Assembly (NCBI GenBank): GCA_903861835.1
Contig: CAIOVX010000073.1
Location: 1 to 46,874, forward strand
DNA from: Candidatus Firestoneibacteriota bacterium
Lineage (GTDB): Bacteria; Oederibacteriota; D2-FULL-39-29; CAIOVX01
Reading direction: 5' to 3'
DNA length: 46,874 nucleotides
Shown piece after piece: positions 25,297-33,715 of the stretch. The notes beneath the pieces were generated by a model. It was not told the origin of the DNA, ran no database searches, and saw nothing but the letters and a program-made list of their open reading frames with translations. Every line of letters starts with the position of its first letter. Position 1 is the first letter of the stretch. A program made the position numbers and the translations under genes.

Positions 25297-26370
25297 TTAC
25301 CTCAGCTTTAGAAAGCTCAAAGAGACCAGAGCGATTATTATGGTTACTATCCAGAACCTGACAACTATCTTTGTCTCGTGCACGCCCGAAAGTTCGAAGT
25401 GATGATGCAAGGGCGCCATCTTAAATATCCTCTTCCCGAGGACCCTGAAAGAGAGTATCTGGAGCAGAACGGAAACGGCCTCCACCACAAAAATTCCGCC
25501 GATGAGCACCATCAGCAGTTCCTGCTTGACCAGCACCGCTATCATGCCTATGGAAGCGCCAAGAGCCAGGGAACCGATGTCGCCCATAAAGACCTGGGCG
25601 GGATGGCAGTTGAACCAGAGGAACCCGAGGCAAGCGCCGACAACGGCAGCGCAGAAAATCACGAGTTCGCTCGCTTCTTTAACGTAGAGGATGCGGAGAT
25701 AATCCGAGAATTTGACGTTGCCGACAACATAGGCGACCACTGCGACCGAGAGCACCGAGAAGATGAGAGAGCCGGTGGCCAGACCGTCAAGCCCGTCCGT
25801 AAAGTTCACCGCGTTTGAAAAGCTGACTATTACCAGAGCTACAAAAGCAAAATATAACAGCCCGAGGTCGGCAGGGTGTTTCATTAGCGGTATTTTTATA
25901 AAAGTGTCATAATCCGGAAGGATCGGATGGCCGACAAGGTAAAGCACTACCAACCCCGCGCCTAAAAGCTGCCCCAGAAGTTTTATCCTGATGGAGATGC
26001 CCTTTGAGTTCTTCTTGGACAACTTGAGGTAATCGTCCACGCCTCCGAGCGCCGCAAACCAGGTAAAAACAAAGAGCGTCAGCCAGATAAAGTTATTATC
26101 AAGCCTGGCCCAGAGCAGCACAGAGACCAGCACGGCAATAATTATCATGATCCCGCCCATCGTGGGAGTTCCGGATTTCGCGTGATGGGATTGCGGGCCG
26201 TCGGTCCGGATTGGCTGGTCCGCTTTCATTTTTTTAAGCAATGCTATCACAAGCTTTCCTATCAGGAAAGTTATTGCCATGGCCGTTATCGCGGCCCAAA
26301 TAGCCCGGAATGTGGAGTATTTGAGCACAAAGAACATTTTATTGAGCGGAAATAAGAGCTGATAAAGCAT
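25297..26370 (-). CDS. mraY: MraY phospho-MurNAc-pentapeptide translocase
   Basis: This 357-residue inner-membrane enzyme makes lipid I from UDP-MurNAc-pentapeptide and undecaprenyl phosphate. About ten membrane spans are visible. Signature motifs are the cytoplasmic GTPTMGGIMII, the catalytic aspartates in GGVDDYLKL and NFTDGLDGLATG, FMGDIGSLALG, and the histidine motif APLHHHFE near the end. It is separated from murF by one base. Confidence 0.98.
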   Translation of the reverse strand: MLYQLLFPLNKMFFVLKYSTFRAIWAAITAMAITFLIGKLVIALLKKMKADQPIRTDGPQSHHAKSGTPTMGGIMIIIAVLVSVLLWARLDNNFIWLTLFVFTWFAALGGVDDYLKLSKKNSKGISIRIKLLGQLLGAGLVVLYLVGHPILPDYDTFIKIPLMKHPADLGLLYFAFVALVIVSFSNAVNFTDGLDGLATGSLIFSVLSVAVVAYVVGNVKFSDYLRILYVKEASELVIFCAAVVGACLGFLWFNCHPAQVFMGDIGSLALGASIGMIAVLVKQELLMVLIGGIFVVEAVSVLLQILSFRVLGKRIFKMAPLHHHFELSGVHETKIVVRFWIVTIIIALVSLSFLKLR

Positions 26371-26371
26371 G

Positions 26372-27745
26372 CTAAACCCTCCCGGTTAATTTTTCTATGA
26401 GCTCTTCCATTTTCATCCTTCTGCTTCCCTTAACCAGAACTATATCCCCCGGTTTTAAGTGCTGCTTTAAGTATCCGGCGGTCTCTTCTTTATCCATAAA
26501 GTGAACCGTCCTGCCGCTTTCCATCCCGGACTCAACCGCGCCGAAACCGATATTGCGGCTGACATCCCCGACCGTCACGAGCAGGTCAAGGCCTAATGAA
26601 CCTGCGGCCCTGCCGGTCTCAAGGTGCATCTTAGCGCTCGATTTACCGAGTTCTGCCATATCCCCGAGCACCGCTATCTTTCTGCCTGTCCCTGCCGTTG
26701 AAAGCACCGAGAAGGCGCCTTTCATTGATTCAGGATTAGCGTTGTAAGCATCGTCTATGAATAATATTCCGCCATTCTTTACCGACGCGAGCCGGTGCTT
26801 AGACTCCGGCCTATACGCTGAAAGCCCTTTCGCAAGCATTTCCACATCCAGCCCGAAAGTGTAGGCCAGACCCGCAGCCGCCAGCGCGTTGGAGATATTA
26901 TGGGTCCCGGGAACCGCAAGATGCACCCTGGCTTTCTTGCCGCGCATCGAGAGCGTGAAATCCGACCCGTCAAGTCCGGAGACCGCGTCTTCCGCGCTTA
27001 TGTCGTTCCCTGCAGCGGTCCCGTAAAGCAGGACATGCTGAAATTCCGGAGCCGCCTTCAAGAGCAGTTGATCGTCGGCGTTAAGAACCGCGGCCCCTCC
27101 GTTTTGCAGGCAGCGGGTGAGTTCAAGTTTTTCTTCAAGTATTCCTTCGCGCGTAAGAAAATGCTCTATATGCGCCGTGCCTATTCCGGTTACCGCGGCC
27201 GCTTCCGGAGAGACTATGCCGCAGAGTTCCTTGATCTCGCCCTTATGGTTTGTTCCGTACTCAAGCACCAGGGCGCCGTAACTTTTGTCGAGCTGGAGCA
27301 CCGTCAACGGCAGCCCTATTGCGTTGTTAAAGCTGCCCTCCGGTTTTAGCGTTTTGTATTTCAATGAGAGCAACTGTCCCAGCATATCCTTCACTGTGGT
27401 CTTCCCGTTGCTGCCGGTAACCCCTGCAATCCTCAAACCCGGGAAACTTTTCAGGTAGCCGCGCGCGAGCGCCTTTAGCGCCTCGCCTGTATCTTTAACT
27501 GTTATGACCGGGACCTTCCCGGCCTTGAATTTCACCTCAGAAACCAGAACTCCCGCGGCGCCTTTTGAAACCGCTTCCGCCGCGTAATCATTGCCATTAA
27601 AATTCTCGCCTTTGAGGGCGATGAAAAGCGAGCCGGCGTGTATCTTCCTTGTGTCGGTCGAGACTTCTGTAAAAACTGCGTCTGCCGGACCCGTCAGTAC
27701 CCCGCCCGAGAGGGCGGCTATTTCCGCCGCGGTCATTCTTTCCAT
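26372..27745 (-). CDS. murF: UDP-MurNAc-tripeptide--D-Ala-D-Ala ligase MurF
   Basis: The 457-residue last Mur ligase attaches the dipeptide made by Ddl. Motifs are STDTRKIHAGSLFIALKGENFNG in part at the N-terminus, the ATP loop VTGSNGKTTVKDM (about 112-124), EYGTNHKGEI, GTAHIEHF, and DDAYNANPESMKGA with LGDMAELG in the C-terminal domain. It overlaps the murE stop by 13 bp. Confidence 0.97.
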   Translation of the reverse strand: MERMTAAEIAALSGGVLTGPADAVFTEVSTDTRKIHAGSLFIALKGENFNGNDYAAEAVSKGAAGVLVSEVKFKAGKVPVITVKDTGEALKALARGYLKSFPGLRIAGVTGSNGKTTVKDMLGQLLSLKYKTLKPEGSFNNAIGLPLTVLQLDKSYGALVLEYGTNHKGEIKELCGIVSPEAAAVTGIGTAHIEHFLTREGILEEKLELTRCLQNGGAAVLNADDQLLLKAAPEFQHVLLYGTAAGNDISAEDAVSGLDGSDFTLSMRGKKARVHLAVPGTHNISNALAAAGLAYTFGLDVEMLAKGLSAYRPESKHRLASVKNGGILFIDDAYNANPESMKGAFSVLSTAGTGRKIAVLGDMAELGKSSAKMHLETGRAAGSLGLDLLVTVGDVSRNIGFGAVESGMESGRTVHFMDKEETAGYLKQHLKPGDIVLVKGSRRMKMEELIEKLTGRV

Positions 27746-29202
27746 TTGCCTCCGGCCGCTATCGCCTCAAGCACCGTTTCCTTGTCAGAGAAGTGCTTCG
27801 TTTTGCCGCCTATCAACTGGTACTCCTCGTGCCCTTTGCCGGCGACCACAACCACGTCGCCACTCTTTGCCCTGGCGACAGCCTCGTAAATGGCCCGCTT
27901 CCGGTCCGCCAGGATCAGATATTTTGTCTTATCCATTGCCGCCGTAATCTCTGCGATTATAGCCGACGGGTCCTCGCTTCTCGGATTATCGGAAGTGACT
28001 ACTGTAAGGTCCGAGAAACGTTCCGAGATTTTGCCCATCATAGGCCTCTTGGTACGGTCGCGCTCTCCGCCGCACCCGAAGACTGTTATAATTTTCCTCG
28101 CTCCCATTCCCCGAACCGCCGAAAGCAGCCGTTCCAGCGCGTCCGGCTTATGCGCATAGTCGACTACGGCAGTAAAACCCGCCGGGCTCTTATAGGCCTC
28201 AAATCTGCCAGGAACATTTTCCACGGCCTCAAGTCCGGCCTTGATAGTCTCCCAGCCGATTTTCAAACCGGCCGCCACTGCCGCAGCGGCCATCGCGTTA
28301 TAGGCGTTGTAAACGCCTTTGAGCTTAAGTTCCAGAGAGCAAACTCCGTTGCCGTGCTTTATCACGAAATTTAGCCCTGACGGAGCGTTGCACACAGCTA
28401 TTGCCCTAAGGTCCGCCCCTTCGTTGAAGCCAAAGGTCAGCACGGTCGCCGAGGCCGCTTTCACAAACTCCGCGGCGCGCGGGTCATCCGCGTTTACCGC
28501 GCAGATTTTTGGGCCATGCTTATTTCCGGCAAGCAGACCGAAGAGTTTTATTTTAGCGCCCAGATATTCCTCAAACGACCCGTGAAAGTCCATATGGTCC
28601 TGGGTCAGGTTCAGAAAAACCGCCGCGTCGAATTCTATCCCGTCCACCCTGTGAAGCGCCAGCGAATGAGACGAGACTTCCATCACGCAAGCGTTGAAAC
28701 CTTTTTGCACCATTCGCCCCAGCAGTTCCTGCAGCGTCAGAGATTCCGGAGTAGTATTTTTTGACTCAAAGATCTCTCCGTCCAGATCGTACTCTATGGT
28801 CCCGATCAGACCAGTCTTTTCTCCGTGCTTTCTGAAAATTGAGCGCAGAAGATAGGTCGTGGTGGTCTTGCCGCTGGTGCCGGTAATGCCCGCCATTATC
28901 AATTTCCCGGACGGGTTGTCAAAGAACTCCGCCGCAGCCGCCGCCAGCGCGGCCCTGGGCTCATTTACTTTTATGAACGTGACGCCCGTTTCAGAGTCCT
29001 TACCGGCTATGACCGCAACCGCCCCTGCCTTTACCGCCGCGCCGATATATGCATTTCCGTCCGTTTTATAGCCGGGAATAGCCACGAAAAGCGCGCCGGG
29101 CAATACCTTCCGCGAATCAAATTCAACAGATGAAATTTCAAGATCCTGCCTGCCGGCAACCTTTTCCGGGTTAACAGCTTTAATTATTTTTGACAAGATC
29201 AT
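27733..29202 (-). CDS. murE: UDP-MurNAc-L-Ala-D-Glu--2,6-diaminopimelate ligase MurE
   Basis: The product is 489 residues from ATG 29202, which follows AAGGATC; the longer frame to 29301 lies within ftsI and is not MurE-like. The N-terminus has SSVEFDSRKVLPGALFVAIPG, the ATP loop is TGTSGKTTTTYLL, followed by EVSSHSLALHRV and LTQDHMDFHG. The third-residue specificity motif is DNPR (TSDNPRSEDP), which in known MurE enzymes marks meso-diaminopimelate rather than lysine use. That implies Gram-negative type stem peptides. The start lies 23 bp inside the end of ftsI. Confidence 0.97.
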   Translation of the reverse strand: MILSKIIKAVNPEKVAGRQDLEISSVEFDSRKVLPGALFVAIPGYKTDGNAYIGAAVKAGAVAVIAGKDSETGVTFIKVNEPRAALAAAAAEFFDNPSGKLIMAGITGTSGKTTTTYLLRSIFRKHGEKTGLIGTIEYDLDGEIFESKNTTPESLTLQELLGRMVQKGFNACVMEVSSHSLALHRVDGIEFDAAVFLNLTQDHMDFHGSFEEYLGAKIKLFGLLAGNKHGPKICAVNADDPRAAEFVKAASATVLTFGFNEGADLRAIAVCNAPSGLNFVIKHGNGVCSLELKLKGVYNAYNAMAAAAVAAGLKIGWETIKAGLEAVENVPGRFEAYKSPAGFTAVVDYAHKPDALERLLSAVRGMGARKIITVFGCGGERDRTKRPMMGKISERFSDLTVVTSDNPRSEDPSAIIAEITAAMDKTKYLILADRKRAIYEAVARAKSGDVVVVAGKGHEEYQLIGGKTKHFSDKETVLEAIAAGGKWKE

Positions 29203-30870
29203 AGTGATCCTTTTCCAGGTATCTGAGTGTCTGTTTCGCAATCCTTGAGAAGCAGGGAGCCGCAACCGAACCGCCCCAGTAAGTGTTGTTAGGCTCGTCA
29301 ATGGAGACCAGTATCGTTAACTTCGGCTTATCTGCCGGGACAAAACCCATAAACGAGGAAACATATTTATTGGACGAATATTTTCTTGTGGCGTTGTCGA
29401 ACTTCTGGGCCGTTCCGGTCTTGCCCGCAACAGAGAACCCTTCAACCGCCGCTGCCGTGCCGGTCCCTTCCTCTACCACGCCCTTAAGTACTGAGACCAT
29501 CCTTTTTGCGATGAGCGGGTCGACAACCTGCCTGACTTCCTTCATCCCGTTCTCTTCAACTGTTTTGCCGTCACTGTTTGTAACTGACTTTATGAGCACG
29601 GGTTTTAGGAGCTTTCCTCCGTTGGCCACGACATTGAGCGCGCAGATAAGCTGCATCGGCGTGGCCGCAATTTCCTGGCCTATCGGGACGATGTAGGAAG
29701 AAATACCGGACCAGTTTGAGGGCTCGCGAAGCGTCCCCTTTACCTCTCCTGCGAGCTGAATGCCCGTCTTTTCCCCGAAACCAAAAGCCCTCGCGTAGGC
29801 GTAAAACCTGTCGGGACCCAGCCGCTGACCTATCTTGGCAGTCCCGATGTTGCTGGAAAGTTCTATGACCTGTCTGAAAGTAAGATTCCCGTATGGTACA
29901 TGGTCGTTTATCTTGCGGTTATAGACCTCCCATTTCCCCTTCTCGCAGTTGATTACTTCGTTCTCGTTCGTAACCTTCTCAGTGAGCCCGGCCGCGAGCG
30001 CAACAATCTTAAAGATGGAACCCGGTTCGTAGGCGGAGGCCACTGCCTGATTTTTCATTGAGGCCTGGTTCGCAGACTTTAAGTCATTCGGATCATATCC
30101 GGGACGCACCGCCATCGAGAGTATTTCGCCGGTAGAAGTGTTCATCACAATGGCTATGGCACCCTTGGCCTTAAACTCCTGGCAGGTGCGGTCCAGTTCC
30201 TTTTCGGTGAAGTACTGAACCATCTCGTCGATGGTCAGGTAAACATTTTCACCGTTTTTGGCCGGTTTGATTATTATTTCGTCGGAGCTCAACCTGCGTC
30301 CCTTTGCATCATTGACGGCCTCTACACTGCCGTTCTCCCCGTAAAGCCGGTCGTTCATCGAGAGCTCCACGCCTTCAAGCCCCTTACTTTCCGTGTTAAC
30401 CGCCCCGAGCACGTGCGCCAGGAGGCGGCCCCTCGGATAGACCCTCTTGCTCTCATTTTCCACCGAAATGCCCGGGATTTTCATAGTTCTTATGTTTCTG
30501 CCGGCCTCGGCGTTAATCTTTCTTCCGAGCCAGACAAAGGACTTAGGAGAGTTGAGTTTTGCCAGAACGACTTCCTTCGGCTCCTGAAGCTCGCGGCAGA
30601 TTCTTTCCGCAGCGTCTTCCTTGTCCGTAACATTTTTGGTATACGCGTATACCGAGGGCAGCACGATGCTGATGGCCAGGTCCCTGCCCTTGCAGTCGTA
30701 AATATTCCCGCGGACACCCTCCGGCTCCAGCATTTGGCGATTCTGCTTCTCGGCGCGGCTCGTAAGATTCGCGTTGTCCAAAACCTGAAGGTAGACAGCG
30801 CGCGCGAAGATTGCGACGGCAAAGACGCCAAAGATGACACCTATGATTTTAATTCTTTTTTCGATTGCAT
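29180..30870 (-). CDS. ftsI: FtsI septal D,D-transpeptidase (class B PBP) with irregular N-terminus
   Basis: The class B penicillin-binding protein cross-links septal peptidoglycan. Active-site motifs are EPGSIFK (SxxK), SSN in ELSSNIG, and KTG in AGKTGTAQ; the dimerisation domain starts at RGNIYDCKGRDLA. The uninterrupted frame with a recognised start codon begins only at TTG 30781, which would omit the membrane anchor. Upstream, the same frame encodes a clear anchor (RIKIIGVIFGVFAVAIFARA) but has no ATG, GTG or TTG before the ftsL TAA at 30884-30886. ATG 30870 is one frame off. Reading ATG CAA TCG AAA AAA and slipping back one base on the A6 run (30856-30861) gives MQSKKRIKII, an ideal FtsI start. 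A base-call error, slippage, or an ATC start at 30865 are the options. The coordinates given are for ATG 30870. Confidence 0.9.
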
Positions 30871-30883
30871 CCCCCGAGACCGC

Positions 30884-31216
30884 TTAGAATACGTACCCGA
30901 TTGTATTTGCTATCCAATCCCTGGCTGCGCCGAAAAATCCGGAGTCAGCCCTCTTTTTTTCCGGCACCAGAATATTCTCGAATTTGTCCGGAATCACCAG
31001 ACCAAGATCGTTACGAGCCATTTTTTCGACCCGTTCAGCAGAACGAAGCCCTGATATTTCCGTTCCGGTCATTCTGTTCAGGTTTAAGAGTTCTGCTTTG
31101 CGAAACTTCAGCCGGCTTATCTCGATACCGGTAGAGACACACTGAGCCGATATCCACACATAGACTATCAACCCCAGGACAATGCCTATGAGCCACCAGC
31201 TTTTTATTGGTTTCAC
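30884..31216 (-). CDS. ftsL: FtsL-like divisome protein
   Basis: This 110-residue small bitopic protein has one membrane span at about 7-28 (WWLIGIVLGLIVYVWISA), followed by a short coiled coil (about 33-75, ISRLKFRKAELLNLNRMT) with the LGLVIP ending motif common in FtsL. It starts with GTG in a GTGA overlap with the rsmH stop. The family is poorly conserved, and the assignment rests on size, topology and the position between rsmH and ftsI. Its TAA is in the same frame as the ftsI membrane anchor. Confidence 0.85.
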   Translation of the reverse strand: MKPIKSWWLIGIVLGLIVYVWISAQCVSTGIEISRLKFRKAELLNLNRMTGTEISGLRSAERVEKMARNDLGLVIPDKFENILVPEKKRADSGFFGAARDWIANTIGYVF

Positions 31217-32100
31217 AGTTTTTCCGCCACCCTGAGCTTCGCGCTCCTGCTTCTCGGATTGCTTTCCCTTTCTGCGTCGCCGGCTTCTACGGGTTTTTTT
31301 GTAAGTATCTTAAGGGAGGGAGTTTCGCATTTTGCCTTCTCCACAAAGAATCTTTTTACTATCCTGTCCTCAAGCGAGTGGAACGAGATGACCGCAATTT
31401 TACCGCCGGGATTTAGATAGCCTTCCGCTTTCACGAGAGCTTCCCGTAAACCGTTAAGTTCATCGTTGACCACAATGCGCAGCGCCTGAAAAGTCCTCGT
31501 CGCGGGATGAATTCTCCCGTGCCTGTAAGCCGGCGGAACGCTGCGGTTTATGAGATCAACAAGCTCTGCCGTGGTGCCTATGCGCTTTACCGCCCTGGCG
31601 GAACAAATATTTTTTGCTATGCGGCGCGAAAACCTTTCTTCCCCGTATTTGAAGATGGCGTCCGCAAGCTCGGTCTCTTCAGCTGTATTAACGATATCTG
31701 CTGCAGTGAGTTTCTGTGTGCGATCCATCCTCATATCCAGCGGGGAGTCGTACTTAAAAGAAAACCCCCTTTCGGGGGAATCAAGTTCAAGGGAAGAAAC
31801 TCCGAGATCAAAAAGGAAGCCATCAACTTTTTCGACGCCGAGCGCGCTCAGCGCGGCGTCAAAGTTTCTGTAGTTGTCACGGACAGTGCGCACTCTCTCT
31901 CCGTACTTCGCGAGCCTCTTTTCGGTCAGAGACATTATCTCGCCGTCCCTGTCTATGCCAATGACTTTCATCCGCGGGCAGGCTTCGAGCAGAAGTTCGG
32001 CGTGCCCCCCGGCCCCGAGCGTGGCGTCCACAAAAACCGCCGGGCATTCCGCTGTCAAAAAACTTTTTACTTCTTCTGGAAGAACGGGCACGTGGATCAT
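31213..32100 (-). CDS. rsmH: 16S rRNA (cytosine-1402-N4)-methyltransferase RsmH
   Basis: This 295-residue SAM-dependent enzyme methylates C1402 in the ribosomal P site. It begins HVPVLPEEV, with the SAM-binding VDATLGAGGHAELLL and GIDRD, followed by DGFLFDLGVSSLELDSPERGFSFK in part, GRIHPATRTFQALRI and ISFHSLEDRIVKRFF. These are all standard for the MraW/RsmH family. The start overlaps the mraZ stop by 4 bp, the usual order at the head of division clusters. Confidence 0.98.
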   Translation of the reverse strand: MIHVPVLPEEVKSFLTAECPAVFVDATLGAGGHAELLLEACPRMKVIGIDRDGEIMSLTEKRLAKYGERVRTVRDNYRNFDAALSALGVEKVDGFLFDLGVSSLELDSPERGFSFKYDSPLDMRMDRTQKLTAADIVNTAEETELADAIFKYGEERFSRRIAKNICSARAVKRIGTTAELVDLINRSVPPAYRHGRIHPATRTFQALRIVVNDELNGLREALVKAEGYLNPGGKIAVISFHSLEDRIVKRFFVEKAKCETPSLKILTKKPVEAGDAERESNPRSRSAKLRVAEKL

Positions 32101-32552
32101 TTCTTAAAGATGCCCTTGTCGAACAGTTCCTGGTGATATTTTTCAAGCGGCTGCTTGTCGAAGGCCTTTCTGTAGGTCTCCCACTTTTCTTTCGCCCACA
32201 CTTCAACCGTGTCCATCATCCCGATTACGAAAACATCTTTGGCGATGCCTACCTTCTCCCTCAATGTTCCGGGAATAAATATTCTTCCCTGCTTGTCTAT
32301 GGTAGTGGGCGAAGCGTTCGCGACAACCATCCTGACGACATATCTCGTCTTCGCGTCCGCCTGCGGAAGAGTGCCGAGTTGCTCCACGGCTTTTTTCCAT
32401 TCGCTGTCGGGATAGACTTTGAGGCACTCATCAACTCCGACGGTGACATGGAATTTATCCTCAAAGCGCTGTTCGAGTTCTTCGCGATAGGCCGAGGGCA
32501 AAATGAGCCTGCCCTTGTTATCTATCCTATGCAGATATTCGCCTACGAACAT
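32097..32552 (-). CDS. mraZ: Transcriptional regulator MraZ
   Basis: The product is 151 residues from ATG 32552, which has GGAGGG upstream; the longer frame runs into the operator. MraZ has two AbrB-like swapped-hairpin repeats. The first contains DNKGRLILPSAYR, the second DKQGRIFIPGTLRE, each with the conserved GR-(L/I)-(I/F)-(L/I)-P motif. It forms rings and represses its own division-cluster promoter by binding repeated boxes, and such boxes are visible just upstream. It is the first gene of the cluster. Confidence 0.97.
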   Translation of the reverse strand: MFVGEYLHRIDNKGRLILPSAYREELEQRFEDKFHVTVGVDECLKVYPDSEWKKAVEQLGTLPQADAKTRYVVRMVVANASPTTIDKQGRIFIPGTLREKVGIAKDVFVIGMMDTVEVWAKEKWETYRKAFDKQPLEKYHQELFDKGIFKK

Positions 32553-32562
32553 ATTTTTCCCT

Positions 32563-32609
32563 CCACTTTGCTCCACTTTCTGCCACTTCAAGTATACAAA
32601 TTACCACTT
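32563..32609 (-). promoter_or_regulatory. MraZ operator: AAGTGG boxes at 10-bp spacing
   Basis: On the minus strand, AAGTGG occurs at 32563-32568, 32573-32578 and 32583-32588, exactly 10 bp apart. A fourth copy, AAAGTGG, sits at 32604-32610 inside the promoter spacer. Repeated G-rich boxes at one helical turn are the known MraZ target layout, so autorepression of the cluster is likely. The last box is about 10 bp from the mraZ start and close to its ribosome site. Confidence 0.85.
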
Positions 32610-32619
32610 TGACTGTCAA
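32591..32619 (-). promoter_or_regulatory. Strong sigma-70 promoter of the division cluster
   Basis: A perfect -35 TTGACA (32614-32619) and a -10 TATACT (32591-32596) are separated by 17 bp on the minus strand, directly upstream of and interleaved with the MraZ boxes. It would drive mraZ through at least ftsZ, because no terminator is seen inside the cluster. Confidence 0.88.
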
Positions 32620-32661
32620 GTATTTTGTTGATTTTAATTGATGTTTTTGCTAAAAATAGGC

Positions 32662-33159
32662 ATGAAAAAGAAACTGCTCGCAACTGGGAAATTGATTAAG
32701 TTTTACGCCTCGGAAAACAAGGATTTAGTGCTCCATCCGGGCGCTTCCGTGATCGTTCCTGTAATGGACGATGGGCGTATTTTGATGGTAAAACAGAGGC
32801 GCTTCGCGATCCAGAAATGGTCGTGGGAGGTTCCGGCGGGCACGCTAGACTCGGGAGAAAAGCCGCTTACCTGCGCGAAAAGGGAACTTGAAGAAGAAAC
32901 AGGGTATAAAGCAGGAAAAATCAGGAAAATACTTGCGTTTTACTCATCTCCAGGGTTTCTGCGAGAGAAAATGCACATCTTTCTGGCCACTTCCCTCCAC
33001 AAAGGCACTCAAAACCTTGATGAAGACGAGGAAATAAGGGTTTACCCTATGAAATTAAGCCATATTCTGACCTTAATCCGCCACTCCAAGGTCCACGACG
33101 CGAAGACAATTGCGGCGATTTTGTACTACAAGGAATTCGTCAAGGGCAAACGTTTGTAA
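32662..33159 (+). CDS. Nudix hydrolase (ADP-ribose pyrophosphatase-like)
   Basis: The product is about 165 residues from ATG 32662; ATG 32641 is also possible, and neither has a strong ribosome site. The complete Nudix box is present, GTLDSGE then REL and EEETGY (G-x5-E-x7-REL-x-EE-x-TG). Upstream, WSWEVPAG and the basic VKQRRFAIQKWSW resemble ADP-sugar pyrophosphatases, which hydrolyse ADP-ribose and related nucleoside diphosphate sugars. It is divergent from mraZ, with about 110 bp between the two starts. Confidence 0.88.
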   Translation: MKKKLLATGKLIKFYASENKDLVLHPGASVIVPVMDDGRILMVKQRRFAIQKWSWEVPAGTLDSGEKPLTCAKRELEEETGYKAGKIRKILAFYSSPGFLREKMHIFLATSLHKGTQNLDEDEEIRVYPMKLSHILTLIRHSKVHDAKTIAAILYYKEFVKGKRL

Positions 33160-33294
33160 GGTTTGTAAGGTAAGGGCAAAAAGAACTAAGTAAATACATT
33201 TTCCTCAAACATCTAAAATACCGCCACTCTTCTTTCCGCATTTTTCTAATGAATTAGTTATTGTATTAAACGCCACTGTCCGCCGGCTCCGCAA

Positions 33295-33522
33295 CCGCTC
33301 CGCGGATTACTAATTACTTATTGCTGATTGCTAATTTAAGACTCACGGGTTCTATCGGTCCACCGTCCTCCGTCTTCTGTCTTCTGTCCTCCGCCCTTCG
33401 GCCTTTCCATCCAACGTCCAACCCTCCAAACATCCAACCTTCCAATCATCTGCTCTTCCGTCCACCGCTCCGCGGATTGCTAATTGATGATTACTGATTA
33501 CTAATTAAAGACTCACGGGTTC
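33295..33522. repeat. Direct repeat pair 170 bp apart with GATTACTAATT motifs
   Basis: CCGCTCCGCGGATT, a GATTACTAATTGCT-type stretch and AAGACTCACGGGTTCT occur in the same order at about 33295-33352 and 33465-33522. Between them are pyrimidine-rich CCGTCTTCTGTC-type units. The region 33160-33675 shows no convincing gene. Confidence 0.75.
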
Positions 33523-33549
33523 TGGACTTATCGGCCAACCGTCTGCTGG

Positions 33550-33715
33550 CCTCATCCCTTGCCGGCCCTTAAGCATCCAACCTTCCAAACATCTAACCAT
33601 CTGCCCTCTGCCTTCCGTCCACCGCCTTCTATCCTCATCCCTTGCCGGCCCTTAAGCATCCAACCTTCCAACCCTCTAACCATCTGCCCTCTGTCTCCTA
33701 TCTTCCGTCCTCTGC
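33550..33715. repeat. 83-bp tandem repeat, two copies
   Basis: Units begin at 33550 and 33633 with CCTCATCCCTTGCCGGCC, continue through AAGCATCCAACCTTCC, and end in CTGCCCTCTGYCT-type pyrimidine tracts. The second copy runs into the 3' end of the VOC-family gene. Confidence 0.8.
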
